Below the pieces are notes generated by a model. The model had not been told where the DNA came from. It worked only from the letters and a program-made list of their open reading frames with translations, and searched no databases. From Actinomyces graevenitzii C83 (lineage in GTDB: Bacteria > Actinomycetota > Actinomycetes > Actinomycetales > Actinomycetaceae): 64,000 bases of DNA. Positions within the stretch are counted from its first letter, which is position 1; the number at the start of each line of letters is the position of its first letter. Shown here one piece after another: positions 8,874 through 17,947 of the stretch. The DNA lies in the NCBI RefSeq assembly GCF_000239695.1, contig NZ_JH470338.1, forward strand, positions 372,001 through 436,000, in the 5' to 3' direction. The position numbers were made by a program, and so were the translations under genes.

Positions 8874-9586
8874 TGGTTTTGCCTAAATCCCCCCATAACG
8901 ACGACGCCACGCCAGCAGCAGATAAAAACGCCCAGGCGCCGTCGTTGCCTGTAAATGCGGGGCTGAGCCAAATCGCCTCCCAAAATTTCGATGCCAAAGC
9001 GGCAGTAGGCGGCTGGCGTGGAATTACCGAATCAGTACTGCCCGTAGTGGTGTTCATTGGCGCCCTGGCCTTAAGCGGACAAAACCTAAAAGTAGCGGTC
9101 ATTGCTGCATTAATGGTGTCTGGCGTGGCCATTGTGGCGCGCCTGTGCCAACGCCAAAGCCTGCTGCAAGCTCTAGCTGGTGGGGCTATCACCATCATCT
9201 CAGCGGCCCTGGCCTGGTATAACCAGGACGCCGGCCAGTTCTATGCCATGGGCCTGCTAGTTAATGTGGTCTGGCTGGCGGTAGTGCTGATCTCAATGCT
9301 TATGCGCTACCCGCTGGTGGGAGTAATTGTCGCAGTGGTGACCGGCTGCGGGATGGACTGGCGCAAGCAGCCCGGCGAGCGGCGTCGTCGTTACTACCTG
9401 GCCACCTGGCTGCTGGCGGGCATGTTTAGCCTACGTCTAGTTGTAGAAGTACCCCTCTACCTGGCGGGTGCCAGCGCCCTAACCGCGCTGAGCATTGCCC
9501 GCCTGGCTTTGGGGACGCCGCTATTTTTGCTCGCTGTCTGGCTGATCTGGCTTCTGGTTCAAGGGATAGATCGCACCAGTAGGTAG
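8873..9586 (+). CDS. DUF3159 membrane protein
   Basis: Polytopic inner-membrane protein (237 residues) of a family restricted to actinobacteria, function unknown. A polar N-terminus of about 55 residues is followed by five or six hydrophobic helices. The family signature GWRGITESVLPVVVF lies near residue 48 and GCGMDWRKQPGERRRRYY sits in a cytosolic loop around 160. GTG start overlaps the OB-fold stop by one base, so this is the last gene of the DUF4193-DUF3710-OB-DUF3159 run. Its 3' end overlaps the convergent trkA-like gene by 66 bp. Confidence 0.9.
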   Translation: MVLPKSPHNDDATPAADKNAQAPSLPVNAGLSQIASQNFDAKAAVGGWRGITESVLPVVVFIGALALSGQNLKVAVIAALMVSGVAIVARLCQRQSLLQALAGGAITIISAALAWYNQDAGQFYAMGLLVNVVWLAVVLISMLMRYPLVGVIVAVVTGCGMDWRKQPGERRRRYYLATWLLAGMFSLRLVVEVPLYLAGASALTALSIARLALGTPLFLLAVWLIWLLVQGIDRTSR

Positions 9587-10258
9587 AGCCGGCTGAGTAC
9601 TTAGAATCTGGGGGATTAGCCCAACTTGATCCTCACCCTCGCGGGCGGTTAGGAAAATAAGCTCATCTCCCGGCTCAAAGCGCTCATCCTCGTCGGGATT
9701 AACCGGCCGGTAGTCACGCAAAATCGCTGCCAACACGGTGTGCGGGGGCCACTGCATCTGACTGATTAAGTAGCCAATCACCGGTGCATCGGCAGGCAAA
9801 GTGTACTCATGCATATGCGCCCCTGACTGGTGGAAACGGAAAATGGACACCATAGAGCCCACCGAAACCGCTTCCTCCACCAGGGAAGTCATAATGCGCG
9901 GGGTAGACACGGCCACATCCACGCCCCAAGAGTCATCAAACATCCACTCATTTTTAGGGTTATTTACACGTGCCACCGTACGCGGCACCCCAAACTCAGT
10001 CTTAGCCAGCAGGGAAATAACCAGATTTACCTTGTCATCGCCAGTGGCGGCCACAACCACCTCGCAAGCGTCAACATCTGCCTGGCTTAAAGAATCAATG
10101 TCGCAGGCATCAGCCAGCAACCAGTCGGCGTCGGGCACAGAAGCCACGCGCATAGCGTCAGGAGCGTTATCAACCAAGGTGATTTCATGGCCGTGAGAAA
10201 TCAGCTCACGCGCAATAGAACACCCCACCGAGCCGGCGCCAGCAACTAAAATACGCAT
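9521..10258 (-). CDS. TrkA-family potassium uptake regulator (CeoC-like)
   Basis: Cytosolic gating subunit of a potassium transporter. The 245-residue protein has an N-terminal RCK_N Rossmann domain with the dinucleotide motif VAGAGSVGCSIARE and an acidic residue ending strand 2 (TLVDN). The RCK_C domain runs from about residue 145 to 225, followed by a short polar tail. It overlaps the upstream RCK gene by one base (start and stop share 10258). Two adjacent single-RCK genes replace one double-domain TrkA, as with ceoB and ceoC of mycobacteria. The last 66 bases overlap DUF3159 on the other strand. No membrane partner (TrkH-like) is present in the window. Confidence 0.88.
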   Translation of the reverse strand: MRILVAGAGSVGCSIARELISHGHEITLVDNAPDAMRVASVPDADWLLADACDIDSLSQADVDACEVVVAATGDDKVNLVISLLAKTEFGVPRTVARVNNPKNEWMFDDSWGVDVAVSTPRIMTSLVEEAVSVGSMVSIFRFHQSGAHMHEYTLPADAPVIGYLISQMQWPPHTVLAAILRDYRPVNPDEDERFEPGDELIFLTAREGEDQVGLIPQILSTQPALPTGAIYPLNQKPDQPDSEQK

Positions 10259-10923
10259 CAGAACTCCTTAACAGGCGCTTTAGATAAGGTCCGGCGCAGC
10301 TTACTGGCCTGAGCCACCGTCACTGCGCAATGCAGCAGATCCCCATCTTGCAAAATTTTCTTATCGCTAGCCACGATCATGGCTGAACCGCGCGTAAGCC
10401 AAGCCACGCGCATTTCAGCACGCCGCTCAATTTGCTCAATACTCATCCCCACCCAGGCCGGGTGCGGGCTTAGCTGCACCATCACCACTGCGGTTTCATC
10501 GCCCGGCAGGGGAGTTGAGGTGGTGTTAGGCAGCATACGTGACATTATCTGCTCAGTAGTCCAACGCACGGTAGCTACTGAGGGAATACCTAGACGCTCA
10601 TAGACGTCGGCGCGGCGGGCGTCATAAATACGTGCCACCACATGCTCCACCCCGAAAGTCTCGCGCGCCACACGGGCGGCCAAAATATTGGAGTTATCAC
10701 CGTTAGATACGGCAGCAAAAGCGTAAGCGTCATCGATGCCAGCCTGCTCTAACGCGTCACGGTCAAAGCCCATGCCCTTGACTTTGCGACCAGAGAAATC
10801 GGCTGGTAGACGCCTAAAAGCATCACTGGAACGATCGATAACTGCCACAGAATGGCCATAACTATCTAGCTGTGCGGCCAGGGCTGCCCCCACACGGCCG
10901 CATCCCATAATGACGAAATGCAC
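10258..10923 (-). CDS. TrkA-family potassium uptake regulator (CeoB-like)
   Basis: Second RCK protein of the pair (221 residues), N-terminal nucleotide-binding motif IMGCGRVGAALAAQ and strand-2 acid in VAVIDRS, then an RCK_C domain from about residue 140. It probably forms mixed rings with the downstream RCK protein to sense NAD(H) or a nucleotide and open a potassium channel. It is the first gene of a two-gene operon and is divergent from the APC permease with 48 bp between starts. The equivalent mycobacterial order is APC (Rv2690c), ceoB, ceoC. Confidence 0.88.
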   Translation of the reverse strand: MHFVIMGCGRVGAALAAQLDSYGHSVAVIDRSSDAFRRLPADFSGRKVKGMGFDRDALEQAGIDDAYAFAAVSNGDNSNILAARVARETFGVEHVVARIYDARRADVYERLGIPSVATVRWTTEQIMSRMLPNTTSTPLPGDETAVVMVQLSPHPAWVGMSIEQIERRAEMRVAWLTRGSAMIVASDKKILQDGDLLHCAVTVAQASKLRRTLSKAPVKEF

Positions 10924-10971
10924 GGGTTAAACGCTACCTTATTTACCTCAATTGGCATACCATGACGCTAC

Positions 10972-12954
10972 GTGCGTGACTTTATAGACCGGACTAAGCG
11001 TTTATTTGTAGGCCGCCCTGTTTCTAGTCGAGGACTAGGACAGACTTTATTACCTAAGCGTGTGGCACTGCCTGTCTTTGCCTCAGATGCGCTTTCGTCA
11101 GTAGGTTATGCGCCTGATGAAGTACTAATTACCCTCTCCGTTGCCGGCGCCGCAGCAGCTACCCTATCGCCTTGGATTGGCCTAGCCGTGGTGGCAGTTT
11201 TGGCGATTGTGGTGATGTCTTACCGCCAAACCGTTTACGCCTACCCTTCAGGTGGTGGCGACTATGAGGTAGTTACCGACAACCTTGGTCCGCGTGCCGG
11301 TACCTTAGTGGCCTCAGCGCTACTTAGTGACTATGTGCTGACCGTAGCCGTGTCTATCTCCTCGGGCACAGCCTACCTGGCTGCGGCCGTGCCGGCAGTG
11401 GCACCCTATAAGGTGCAGATAGCTGTGGCAGTGGCCTCGATTTTGGCCATCATTAACCTGCGTGGCACCAGGGACGCCGGCTCAGCTTTTGCTATCCCCA
11501 CCTACCTGTATATGGCGGCCATTGGGATTATGGCCGTGGTCGGTTTTGCCCAGGAATTTACTGGGCATTTGGGCCAGGCTCCTTCTGGCGCTTACACCCT
11601 AGAAAGCAGCTGGGATCAGGGGCTGACCTCACTGGCCGGTGTTTTCCTGATTTTGCGCGCATTTTCTTCCGGATGCGCGGCGCTGACTGGGGTTGAGGCT
11701 ATCTCCAACGGGGTACCCTCCTTCCGCCGTCCTAAGTCCAAAAACGCCGCCACCACCTTGGCGATGCTGGGGCTGATTGCCGCCGTCATGCTTATGAGCG
11801 TGATCCACCTAGCTGGCAGCACCGGCGTCAAAATGGCTGAGCACCCGGCCACAGAGCTGCTGCTTAACGGCCAGCCGGTAGGCCCCAAATACCACCAAGA
11901 CCCGGTGATTGGGCAGCTGGCTGCCACTATTTTTGCTGACTTTAAACCTATGTTCTACCTGGTCACGGCCGTGACCGGACTAATTTTGGTACTAGCCGCC
12001 AACACCGCATTTAACGGTTTCCCGGTGCTAGCCAGTGTCTTGGGCCGCGACCAGATGCTGCCGCGTCAGCTGGCTGCGCGCGGTGACCGCCTGGCTTACT
12101 CCAACGGTATTGCGGTGCTGTGGCTGGGAGCATTGGCCTTCATTATTGGTTTTGCTGCCGACGTTAACCGCCTGATTCAGCTCTACATCGTGGGCGTGTT
12201 TATTTCCTTCACGCTCTCCCAGGTGGGCATGGTGCGTTACTGGACCCGCCAACTTAAAACTTCCACTGACGCTACTCGACGCAAGCAGATGCGCCGATCG
12301 CGTGTAGTTAACGCAATTGGCGTGTTTGGTACCGGCGTAGTGCTCATTATTGTGCTGCTGACTAAGGTCACCCGTGGCGCCTGGATCACTCTGCTGGTTA
12401 TGGCAGTGCTGTACCTGATCATGAACGCAATTCGCCGTTACTACACCAGCGTGGGAGAGCAGCTGGCTATCGATGACCTGCATGATTGGCGTGTGGGCCC
12501 GGCCCGCGTGCACGCCATTGTGTTGGTTTCGCGCCTGCACAAGCCCACCATGCGCGCTATCACCTACGCCGTTAGCACCCACCCCACCTCGATTGAGGCG
12601 GTAAATGTTGACACCGGTGGGGATGAAGCTCGCGAGCTAGTTAAGCTTTGGCGCGAAGATCAAATTGATGTGCCGCTGACTATTTTGGATTCACCTTTCC
12701 GCGACATTGTGCGTCCCATCCTCACCCATGTGCGTTCAATCCGCCGTGACTCTCCGCGTGACCTGGTGGTTATTTACCTACCTGAATACGTGGTGCGCCA
12801 CTGGTGGCAGCAGATTTTGCACAACCAAAGCGCCCTGCGTTTAAAGGCCGCGCTGCTGTTTATTCCGGGAGTGGTTACCGCCTCGGTGCCGTGGCTGATC
12901 GGTTCAGCTGCGCCGGTAAGTCAGCCGGCTGCTTTGCCTTACCGCGCCAGTTAA
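10972..12954 (+). CDS. APC family amino acid/polyamine permease
   Basis: Secondary transporter of 660 residues with about twelve membrane helices in residues 25-490 and a long cytosolic C-terminal domain (about 490-630). The start of the transporter core (VFASDALSSVGYAPDEVLITL) and the glycine-rich FSSGCAALTGVEAISNGVP segment mark the APC superfamily and its substrate-binding helices. Proteins of this length next to ceoBC are universal in actinobacteria (Rv2690c); the substrate is unknown, and potassium uptake of the KUP type has also been suggested for relatives. GTG start has no Shine-Dalgarno and sits eight bases after TACCAT, so it may be leaderless. Confidence 0.87.
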   Translation: MRDFIDRTKRLFVGRPVSSRGLGQTLLPKRVALPVFASDALSSVGYAPDEVLITLSVAGAAAATLSPWIGLAVVAVLAIVVMSYRQTVYAYPSGGGDYEVVTDNLGPRAGTLVASALLSDYVLTVAVSISSGTAYLAAAVPAVAPYKVQIAVAVASILAIINLRGTRDAGSAFAIPTYLYMAAIGIMAVVGFAQEFTGHLGQAPSGAYTLESSWDQGLTSLAGVFLILRAFSSGCAALTGVEAISNGVPSFRRPKSKNAATTLAMLGLIAAVMLMSVIHLAGSTGVKMAEHPATELLLNGQPVGPKYHQDPVIGQLAATIFADFKPMFYLVTAVTGLILVLAANTAFNGFPVLASVLGRDQMLPRQLAARGDRLAYSNGIAVLWLGALAFIIGFAADVNRLIQLYIVGVFISFTLSQVGMVRYWTRQLKTSTDATRRKQMRRSRVVNAIGVFGTGVVLIIVLLTKVTRGAWITLLVMAVLYLIMNAIRRYYTSVGEQLAIDDLHDWRVGPARVHAIVLVSRLHKPTMRAITYAVSTHPTSIEAVNVDTGGDEARELVKLWREDQIDVPLTILDSPFRDIVRPILTHVRSIRRDSPRDLVVIYLPEYVVRHWWQQILHNQSALRLKAALLFIPGVVTASVPWLIGSAAPVSQPAALPYRAS

Positions 12955-13019
12955 AATAGGGCAGTTGCGTTTATAACCCTCAGCACCCCTAAGTACCTTT
13001 AACCCTTAAGGAAGAAGCT

Positions 13020-14285
13020 ATGAGCGAGCTGGTTGGTAGTGAACTGGTAATTGAAGCTGGCAAGCCCGCTCACGGCGGTTACTGCCTGGCCCATATTGAT
13101 CAGGGCACGGTTTTTGTGCGCTTTGCTCTTCCTGGTGAAAAGGTACGTATCCGCATCACGAATCGCTCGAAGCGAGTTTTGTTCGCTGACGCCATTGAGA
13201 TTCTTGAGCCCTCACCTGACCGCGTGCCCAGCGTCTGGCCGGCAGCCGGGCCGGGCGGCGTCGGGGGAGGGGAGCTAGCTCACGTATCCCTAAAGGCTCA
13301 GCGCACCTGGAAACGCTGGGTGCTGCAGGACTGTTTAACTCGCTTGGGCGGCACGCAGGTGGCCGAGCAGCTTAGCCAGGTGGGTTTGCCCCAGGTACAA
13401 GCTTTGGGCTCCGACGGCGATGAGCACGCTAAGGGCCTGGGGCGACGCTCCCGAGTGGAGCTAACTGTTTCACCTGCGGGCCAGCTGGGGATGCACGGCT
13501 ACCGCTCCAAAAAAGTTATTGCCTTGGACTCTATGCCGCTAGCTGCCCCGGCCATTAGAGATCTGGAGTTGTTTAGCCGTAAAGCTTGGCGGCATTTGCT
13601 TAAGCCGGGTGCGCGAGTGCGGGCAGTGGCTCCAAGTGGCGGCCAGGCTATGGTTAGCGTGGGTGAGCAGGTCTATGGCTCTAACGCTAAGCCCAGTTCT
13701 CGACGCCGTGTTCAGGAGATTGTTGACGCCTCCGGGCTGGGTTTGGGGCAGCTGCACTATCAGGTGCATGTAAATGGTTTTTGGCAGGTTCACCCGCTAG
13801 CGCCGACGACGCTGGTGCGCGAGGTGGTAGGCCAGGGCTTAGCTGGTCTGGATAACCCTAAAACTTTGGAGCTTTACAGTGGGGCGGGCCTGTTCACGCT
13901 GCCTTTGTCGCTGCTGGGGGCGCAGGTTACTGCTCTGGAAGGCTCTCTGCAGGCGGTGCGTGATGGGCGTCGTAACCTGCACGATCAGGGTGCTCGCTTG
14001 GTGCAGGCTAATGTTGACGCCGCTGCGGTAAGCCAATACGGCGACGGCGCCCAGCTGGTGGTGCTAGACCCGCCGCGCGCCGGGGCGGGGCGTGAAGTGG
14101 TAGAGGCAATTGGCAAGCTGCAAGCCCAACGCGTAGTACTAGTGGCCTGTGATCCGGCGGCTTTGGCCCGTGACCTGGGATTGTTTGTGGCCCAGGGCTA
14201 CCAGCTGGAGCACATGGCGGCATTTGATCTGTTCCCGCACACTCACCACTTTGAGACGGTTTGTGTGCTGTCAAAAGTGGCATAA
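13020..14285 (+). CDS. Class I SAM-dependent RNA methyltransferase with TRAM domain (TrmA/RlmD family)
   Basis: Predicted uridine-C5 methyltransferase acting on tRNA or 23S rRNA (421 residues). An N-terminal TRAM RNA-binding domain (residues 1-60) includes GYCLAHIDQGTVFVRFALPGE. The catalytic domain has the SAM-binding LELYSGAGLFTLPL (about 280), VLDPPRAGAG (about 350), and the nucleophile in VLVACDP (Cys377). The four-cysteine iron-sulfur site of RumA is not evident. AAGGAAG precedes the ATG. It follows the APC gene by 65 bp in the same direction, as in mycobacteria (Rv2689c). Confidence 0.88.
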   Translation: MSELVGSELVIEAGKPAHGGYCLAHIDQGTVFVRFALPGEKVRIRITNRSKRVLFADAIEILEPSPDRVPSVWPAAGPGGVGGGELAHVSLKAQRTWKRWVLQDCLTRLGGTQVAEQLSQVGLPQVQALGSDGDEHAKGLGRRSRVELTVSPAGQLGMHGYRSKKVIALDSMPLAAPAIRDLELFSRKAWRHLLKPGARVRAVAPSGGQAMVSVGEQVYGSNAKPSSRRRVQEIVDASGLGLGQLHYQVHVNGFWQVHPLAPTTLVREVVGQGLAGLDNPKTLELYSGAGLFTLPLSLLGAQVTALEGSLQAVRDGRRNLHDQGARLVQANVDAAAVSQYGDGAQLVVLDPPRAGAGREVVEAIGKLQAQRVVLVACDPAALARDLGLFVAQGYQLEHMAAFDLFPHTHHFETVCVLSKVA

Positions 14286-14514
14286 CCGCTATGCTTGCCT
14301 AAATGATAAAGTGCGCTACGGAACTGATGCTTTGACTGTGCTGCCACACTAGAAACAAATCTCCGGTGTATTAGTGATTCATGCCGCTTAGATGAGTGTC
14401 ATCTTGGGTAGTGGATCTCTAGATTGCTTTGCGAGCTTTTTGTTGTATTAGTAACTACCGGTGTGACGGATATTTTATGGTATAAGGTTTGCTGAATCAA
14501 GAAAGTGTAAAAAT

Positions 14515-15147
14515 ATGAGTCCATTTTTGTTAGTGGCTGTAAAGCTACTAATTGGTTTCCTGGTGATGGTTGTTATCATCAACATTTCAGGTAAAGGAAA
14601 CCTGGCTCCATCGTCAGCTAGTGACTAAATTGTAAACTATGTGCTTGGTGGGATCATTGGTGGCGTTATCTATAACAATAGCGTCAAAATCCTTAATTTT
14701 ATTGCCATTTTGTGTATCTGGTGTGCCCTGGTTCTCGGGATGAAGTGGATAAAGGTGCACAATGTAAAAGCCAAGCAGCCTATCGATGGCAAGGCTCTGT
14801 TGATCATCAGTGATGGCAAAATTGATACAGAAAATTGTAGGCGAACTGGGCTGTCGGCTCATGATGTGGCTTTCAAGCTGCGAACAAATGGAATTTACTC
14901 ATCAAAGTCTGTAAAACGGGCCGTGGTGGAACAGAACGGTCAGCTAATTATCATGCAAGATGGTGACGAGACCATAAAGTTCCCGCTCATTACTGACGGT
15001 CAGGTGCAAAATGACATCCTAGAGGTGATTGGCAAGGATGAGCAGTGGCTTCAAGCTGAACTAGAAAAACAGGATATCGCTAAGGCTAGCGATGTATTCC
15101 TACGGGAGTATTTAGGTGGCTGCCTGGTTGTGACTACCTATCAATAG
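14515..15147 (+). pseudogene. YetF/DUF421 membrane protein interrupted by one in-frame stop
   Basis: The reading frame from ATG 14515 encodes the first helix of a YetF-type protein (MSPFLLVAVKLLIGFLVM...SGKGNLAPSSASD), meets TAA at 14626-14628, and continues in the same frame from 14629 to the natural stop with IVNYVLGGIIGGVIYNN and the soluble DUF421 domain (GKALLIISDGKID, IYSSKSVKRAVVEQNGQL, LEVIGKDEQWLQAEL). Family members commonly have SxxDQIxNYVLGGIIGG here, so the TAA most simply derives from a CAA glutamine codon. A GTG at 14641 could restart translation of the second part, which would lack the first helix. No frameshift or other decay is seen. Either a recent pseudogene or a sequencing error. 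Confidence 0.75.
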
Positions 15148-15236
15148 ACACTAGCTATTTGCCGCGCCTGGCTATTTACTAACAGAAATCGATTAATTAA
15201 ATACTATAAAATAGCCTTAGCTAGAAAGAAGCAAAG

Positions 15237-15395
15237 ATGGCTAACATCGCTACCGCGCAGTGGATGATGGTATTTTCAATTATTCCACTGTGTTTCTATA
15301 ACGGAAAACGTGGGCGCGGGGATAAAAATTTCTTCTATATCTTCTATCCGACCCACATTTACGTGCTATACATAGCAGCTAGCTTGCTGCATTGA
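15237..15395 (+). pseudogene. Orphan C-terminal fragment of a TraX-like membrane protein
   Basis: A 52-residue frame with ATG start resembles only the last part of TraX/acyltransferase-like membrane proteins: FYNGKRGRGDKNFFYIFYPTHIYVLYIA followed by a short hydrophobic end. Full TraX proteins are about 220-250 residues with eight or more helices; everything upstream is absent. An AGAAAG stretch lies upstream of the ATG, so expression as a two-helix mini-protein is not excluded, but a deletion remnant is the simpler reading. It sits between the broken yetF and the VanZ gene in the AT-rich island. Confidence 0.6.
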
Positions 15396-15419
15396 TCCTA
15401 TATTTTAGAAGGAAACCTA

Positions 15420-16613
15420 ATGGGGTATCTGGTCTCTATAAAAGTGGCCATGCTGGTTTTTCCAGAGCTAGCATTTCTCTTAACGCTGCCGTACATGGTT
15501 GTCAACTATCGTAAGTACGGTTCTATAAATAAACTGCGAACCCTGATTCTATACTCGTTCGTTTTGTATCTGCTAACTATCTACCTGTTAGTGGTATTGC
15601 CATTACCTGCGATAGCTGATGTGCATACAAGCTACACGGAAATGCTGAATCTAGTTCCGTTTATGTTTGTGGCAGATTTCGTTAAAGAAAGCCCGTTAGT
15701 CCTATCTAAATCGGCAACCTGGCTGTCGGCGTTAGGGGACTCAACTTTCTATGTGCCAGCCTTCAACGTTTTGATGTTAATTCCGTTTGGAATGTACTTG
15801 CGTTACTACTTTACATGTAGCTTTAAGAAAACGGCATTGCTGACGGCATTGTTGAGTTTGTTCTTTGAATTGACCCAATTATCTGGACTCTACTTTATGT
15901 ATTCAGGGCCGTATCGCTTGGGCGACATTGACGATATTATCCAGAACACCAGCGGAGGTTGCATTGGTTATGCGCTAGGATGGTTTGCTATCAAGTTGCT
16001 ACCTTCCAGGGAAGAAATTGATAAGCAAGCATTGCATGCAGGGATGAAGGTTTCTGGAATTCGCTTCGGTTTATCGATCATTATTGACGCGTTGCTTGTG
16101 TATGTTCCGTATGCTGTATCAAAAACATCTCTACCATTCGTATTGTTTATAACTCTCTATTTTAGTTTAGTTCCATTACTAAATGGTAAAACTCTAGGTA
16201 GTGCCTTGTTGAAATTTGGTGTGGAGTTTGAAAATGTCAAATGGGGTCGCACGATTCTTAGAGGAATCTTACTTGCAGCATATTTTTGCTTAGTTCCTCT
16301 GGGGTTACTGTACCTAGCAAACGAGTTTAATAAAGGCGCGGATTCTCTGTTATTCCTTTGTCTGCTCGTGATCACACTTTTGGTGCTGGCGCTCTATGTG
16401 TTAGTTACGGTCGCAGTGATGCTTTTGAATCGTAGATTATTGTTCGATCGTCTATCTGGTGCCAGCTATATAAGCACGGTTGTGAAGAAACCGCTGGATG
16501 AGAAGCCCGAGTCTGATAAGTCCGAGCTTGAGAAGCCTGAGCTTGAGAGGCTTGAGCTTGAGAGGGTTGAACTTGAGAGGGTTGAACTTGAGAAGCCTGA
16601 GCTTGAGGAGTAG
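15420..16613 (+). CDS. VanZ family protein with RDD domain and repetitive acidic tail
   Basis: Polytopic membrane protein of 397 residues. The N-terminal VanZ-like domain (about 1-195) has four or five helices and the signature SGPYRLGDIDDIIQNTSGG. An RDD-like domain (about 205-345) follows with further helices. VanZ proteins are linked to teicoplanin resistance and envelope stress, but most members are uncharacterised. The last 35 residues are a tandem five-residue repeat (ELEKP/ELERV types), encoded by 15-bp repeats. AAGGAAA seven bases before the ATG supports the start. No van resistance genes are nearby, so a glycopeptide role cannot be inferred. Confidence 0.8.
   Translation: MGYLVSIKVAMLVFPELAFLLTLPYMVVNYRKYGSINKLRTLILYSFVLYLLTIYLLVVLPLPAIADVHTSYTEMLNLVPFMFVADFVKESPLVLSKSATWLSALGDSTFYVPAFNVLMLIPFGMYLRYYFTCSFKKTALLTALLSLFFELTQLSGLYFMYSGPYRLGDIDDIIQNTSGGCIGYALGWFAIKLLPSREEIDKQALHAGMKVSGIRFGLSIIIDALLVYVPYAVSKTSLPFVLFITLYFSLVPLLNGKTLGSALLKFGVEFENVKWGRTILRGILLAAYFCLVPLGLLYLANEFNKGADSLLFLCLLVITLLVLALYVLVTVAVMLLNRRLLFDRLSGASYISTVVKKPLDEKPESDKSELEKPELERLELERVELERVELEKPELEE
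16524..16610 (+). repeat. 15-bp tandem repeat in the 3' end of the VanZ gene
   Basis: Almost six units of GAGCTTGAGAAGCCT and close variants (15 bp each, in frame), encoding ELEKP, ELERL, ELERV, ELERV, ELEKP, ELEE. Copy number could vary by slippage without shifting the frame. Confidence 0.85.
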
Positions 16614-16722
16614 CTAAGGTTAGAAGGGTGCGAAGATAGTCTTGGCACGACTGGCCTTAGCGTTCTATGTGTCACCAGGATGATTGCTTTGAATACCCTG
16701 TAAAACAAGATAGGATGACCTT

Positions 16723-17250
16723 ATGAGTCAACTAAATCAAGCTACCAATGACGGCCAGTTGGACTATCGAGACAATGAGGCCTACTTTGAGGCCGCCTGG
16801 ATATTTAACCAAGATGAGTACTCCAGGGAGTCTTTCGCAGCGGAATTTAATGAGATTCTAACAGAGCGTGTTGGTGAAAATTGGCGTGAACACAAGGTTA
16901 ATACGCCCATTAAAGAAAAAGCGCTGCTAGTCGTATATGAAGCTTGGATTCAGGGGCTTGATCAGCTTCATCAAAACGAGCTGCTTGCTGAGGGTGAAGA
17001 ACTTCTAGAGGATGAGAGCGACGATGGTTGGTGGCAGGTAGAAGTAATTGCCTACCTTGAACCGGATGACAAAGTTGCCTTCTCTATCGAAGAGCTGCTG
17101 TTTAAGCTGCAAAACCTCATGGCAAATAAGGAACTTGGTGACCACGTTTTCTTTGAGGGCTTCGATTATGTAGGCCTATACAACAAGGAAACCGGAGTTA
17201 AAGACGAAGAAAACGGACTGCCGACACTTTACGTGTGCTGCGGCAGCTGA
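16723..17250 (+). CDS. Hypothetical acidic cytosolic protein
   Basis: A 175-residue soluble, strongly acidic protein with no signal peptide and no family I can name. Aromatic-rich start (DNEAYFEAAWIFNQDEYS), a predicted mixed alpha/beta core, and a Cys pair at the end (YVCCGS). AGGATG lies a few bases before the ATG. Its coding sequence is more AT-rich than the flanking housekeeping genes, as throughout the 14.5-21.0 kb island. The next gene starts 12 bp after its stop, so the two may be translated from one mRNA. Small acidic proteins in such runs are often immunity or antitoxin-like, but nothing here shows that. Confidence 0.65.
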   Translation: MSQLNQATNDGQLDYRDNEAYFEAAWIFNQDEYSRESFAAEFNEILTERVGENWREHKVNTPIKEKALLVVYEAWIQGLDQLHQNELLAEGEELLEDESDDGWWQVEVIAYLEPDDKVAFSIEELLFKLQNLMANKELGDHVFFEGFDYVGLYNKETGVKDEENGLPTLYVCCGS

Positions 17251-17261
17251 TTGGCTCAACC

Positions 17262-17894
17262 ATGGCCTTCGATTTTAAGAAAGAATACAAAGAGCTCTAT
17301 AGACCTAAGAACAGGCCAGAGATCGTGGATGTGCCCAGCGCAAATTATATTGGCGTGAGTGGACAGGGTGATCCAAATGAGGCAGAGGGAGCGTATCAGC
17401 AGGCAATTAGCGTGCTATATGCTGTCGCCTACACTTTGAAAATGAGCTATAAAACCGACTATAAAATAGAAGGTTTCTTTCAATATGTAGTTCCTCCACT
17501 TGAAGGCTTCTGGTGGCAGGATAATGTTGTTGGCGTAAATTACGCTGACAAGTCAAGTTTTAACTGGATATCCGTTATTCGTTTACCCGATTTTGTCAGT
17601 CAAAAAGATTTTGACTGGGCGGTTGAGACTGCAACTAAAAAGAAAAAGCTAGATTGCTCATCGGCGCAGTTCATGACTATCGCTGAGGGACTGTGTGTGC
17701 AGATGATGCACCTAGGGCCGTTCGCTAACGAGCCAGCAACCGTTGCAGTCATGGATGAATACCTTAAGCAACACGGATATGTTAATGATCTAAATGCAGA
17801 TAGGCTGCATCACGAGATTTATCTATCTGATGCTAGGAAGGTTGCTCCAGAAAAATGGAAAACCGTAATTAGGCACCCTGTGAATAAAGCTTAA
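17262..17894 (+). CDS. GyrI-like small-molecule-binding domain protein
   Basis: Cytosolic protein of 210 residues from ATG 17262. The pattern FDFKKEYKELYRPKNRPEIVDVPSANY, EGFFQYVVPPLEGFWW and WISVIRLPDFVSQKDFDWA matches the stand-alone GyrI-like (SHS2/AraC effector-binding) family, in which tandem SHS2 folds bind hydrophobic or cationic ligands; some relatives hydrolyse cyclopropanoid toxins. The ligand is unknown. An in-frame GTG at 17235 would overlap the previous gene; neither start has a convincing ribosome-binding site, and the ATG was chosen because family homology begins at MAFDFKKEYK. Confidence 0.8.
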   Translation: MAFDFKKEYKELYRPKNRPEIVDVPSANYIGVSGQGDPNEAEGAYQQAISVLYAVAYTLKMSYKTDYKIEGFFQYVVPPLEGFWWQDNVVGVNYADKSSFNWISVIRLPDFVSQKDFDWAVETATKKKKLDCSSAQFMTIAEGLCVQMMHLGPFANEPATVAVMDEYLKQHGYVNDLNADRLHHEIYLSDARKVAPEKWKTVIRHPVNKA

Positions 17895-17947
17895 AACTTT
17901 ACACTTATTTGAGTTTAAGACAGTCCAGGTGTAGTGGATATTAACTT

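Noticed and set aside
15420..16613. Glycopeptide resistance locus
   Set aside because: Only a VanZ-like domain is present; no VanA/H/X/R/S genes are nearby.
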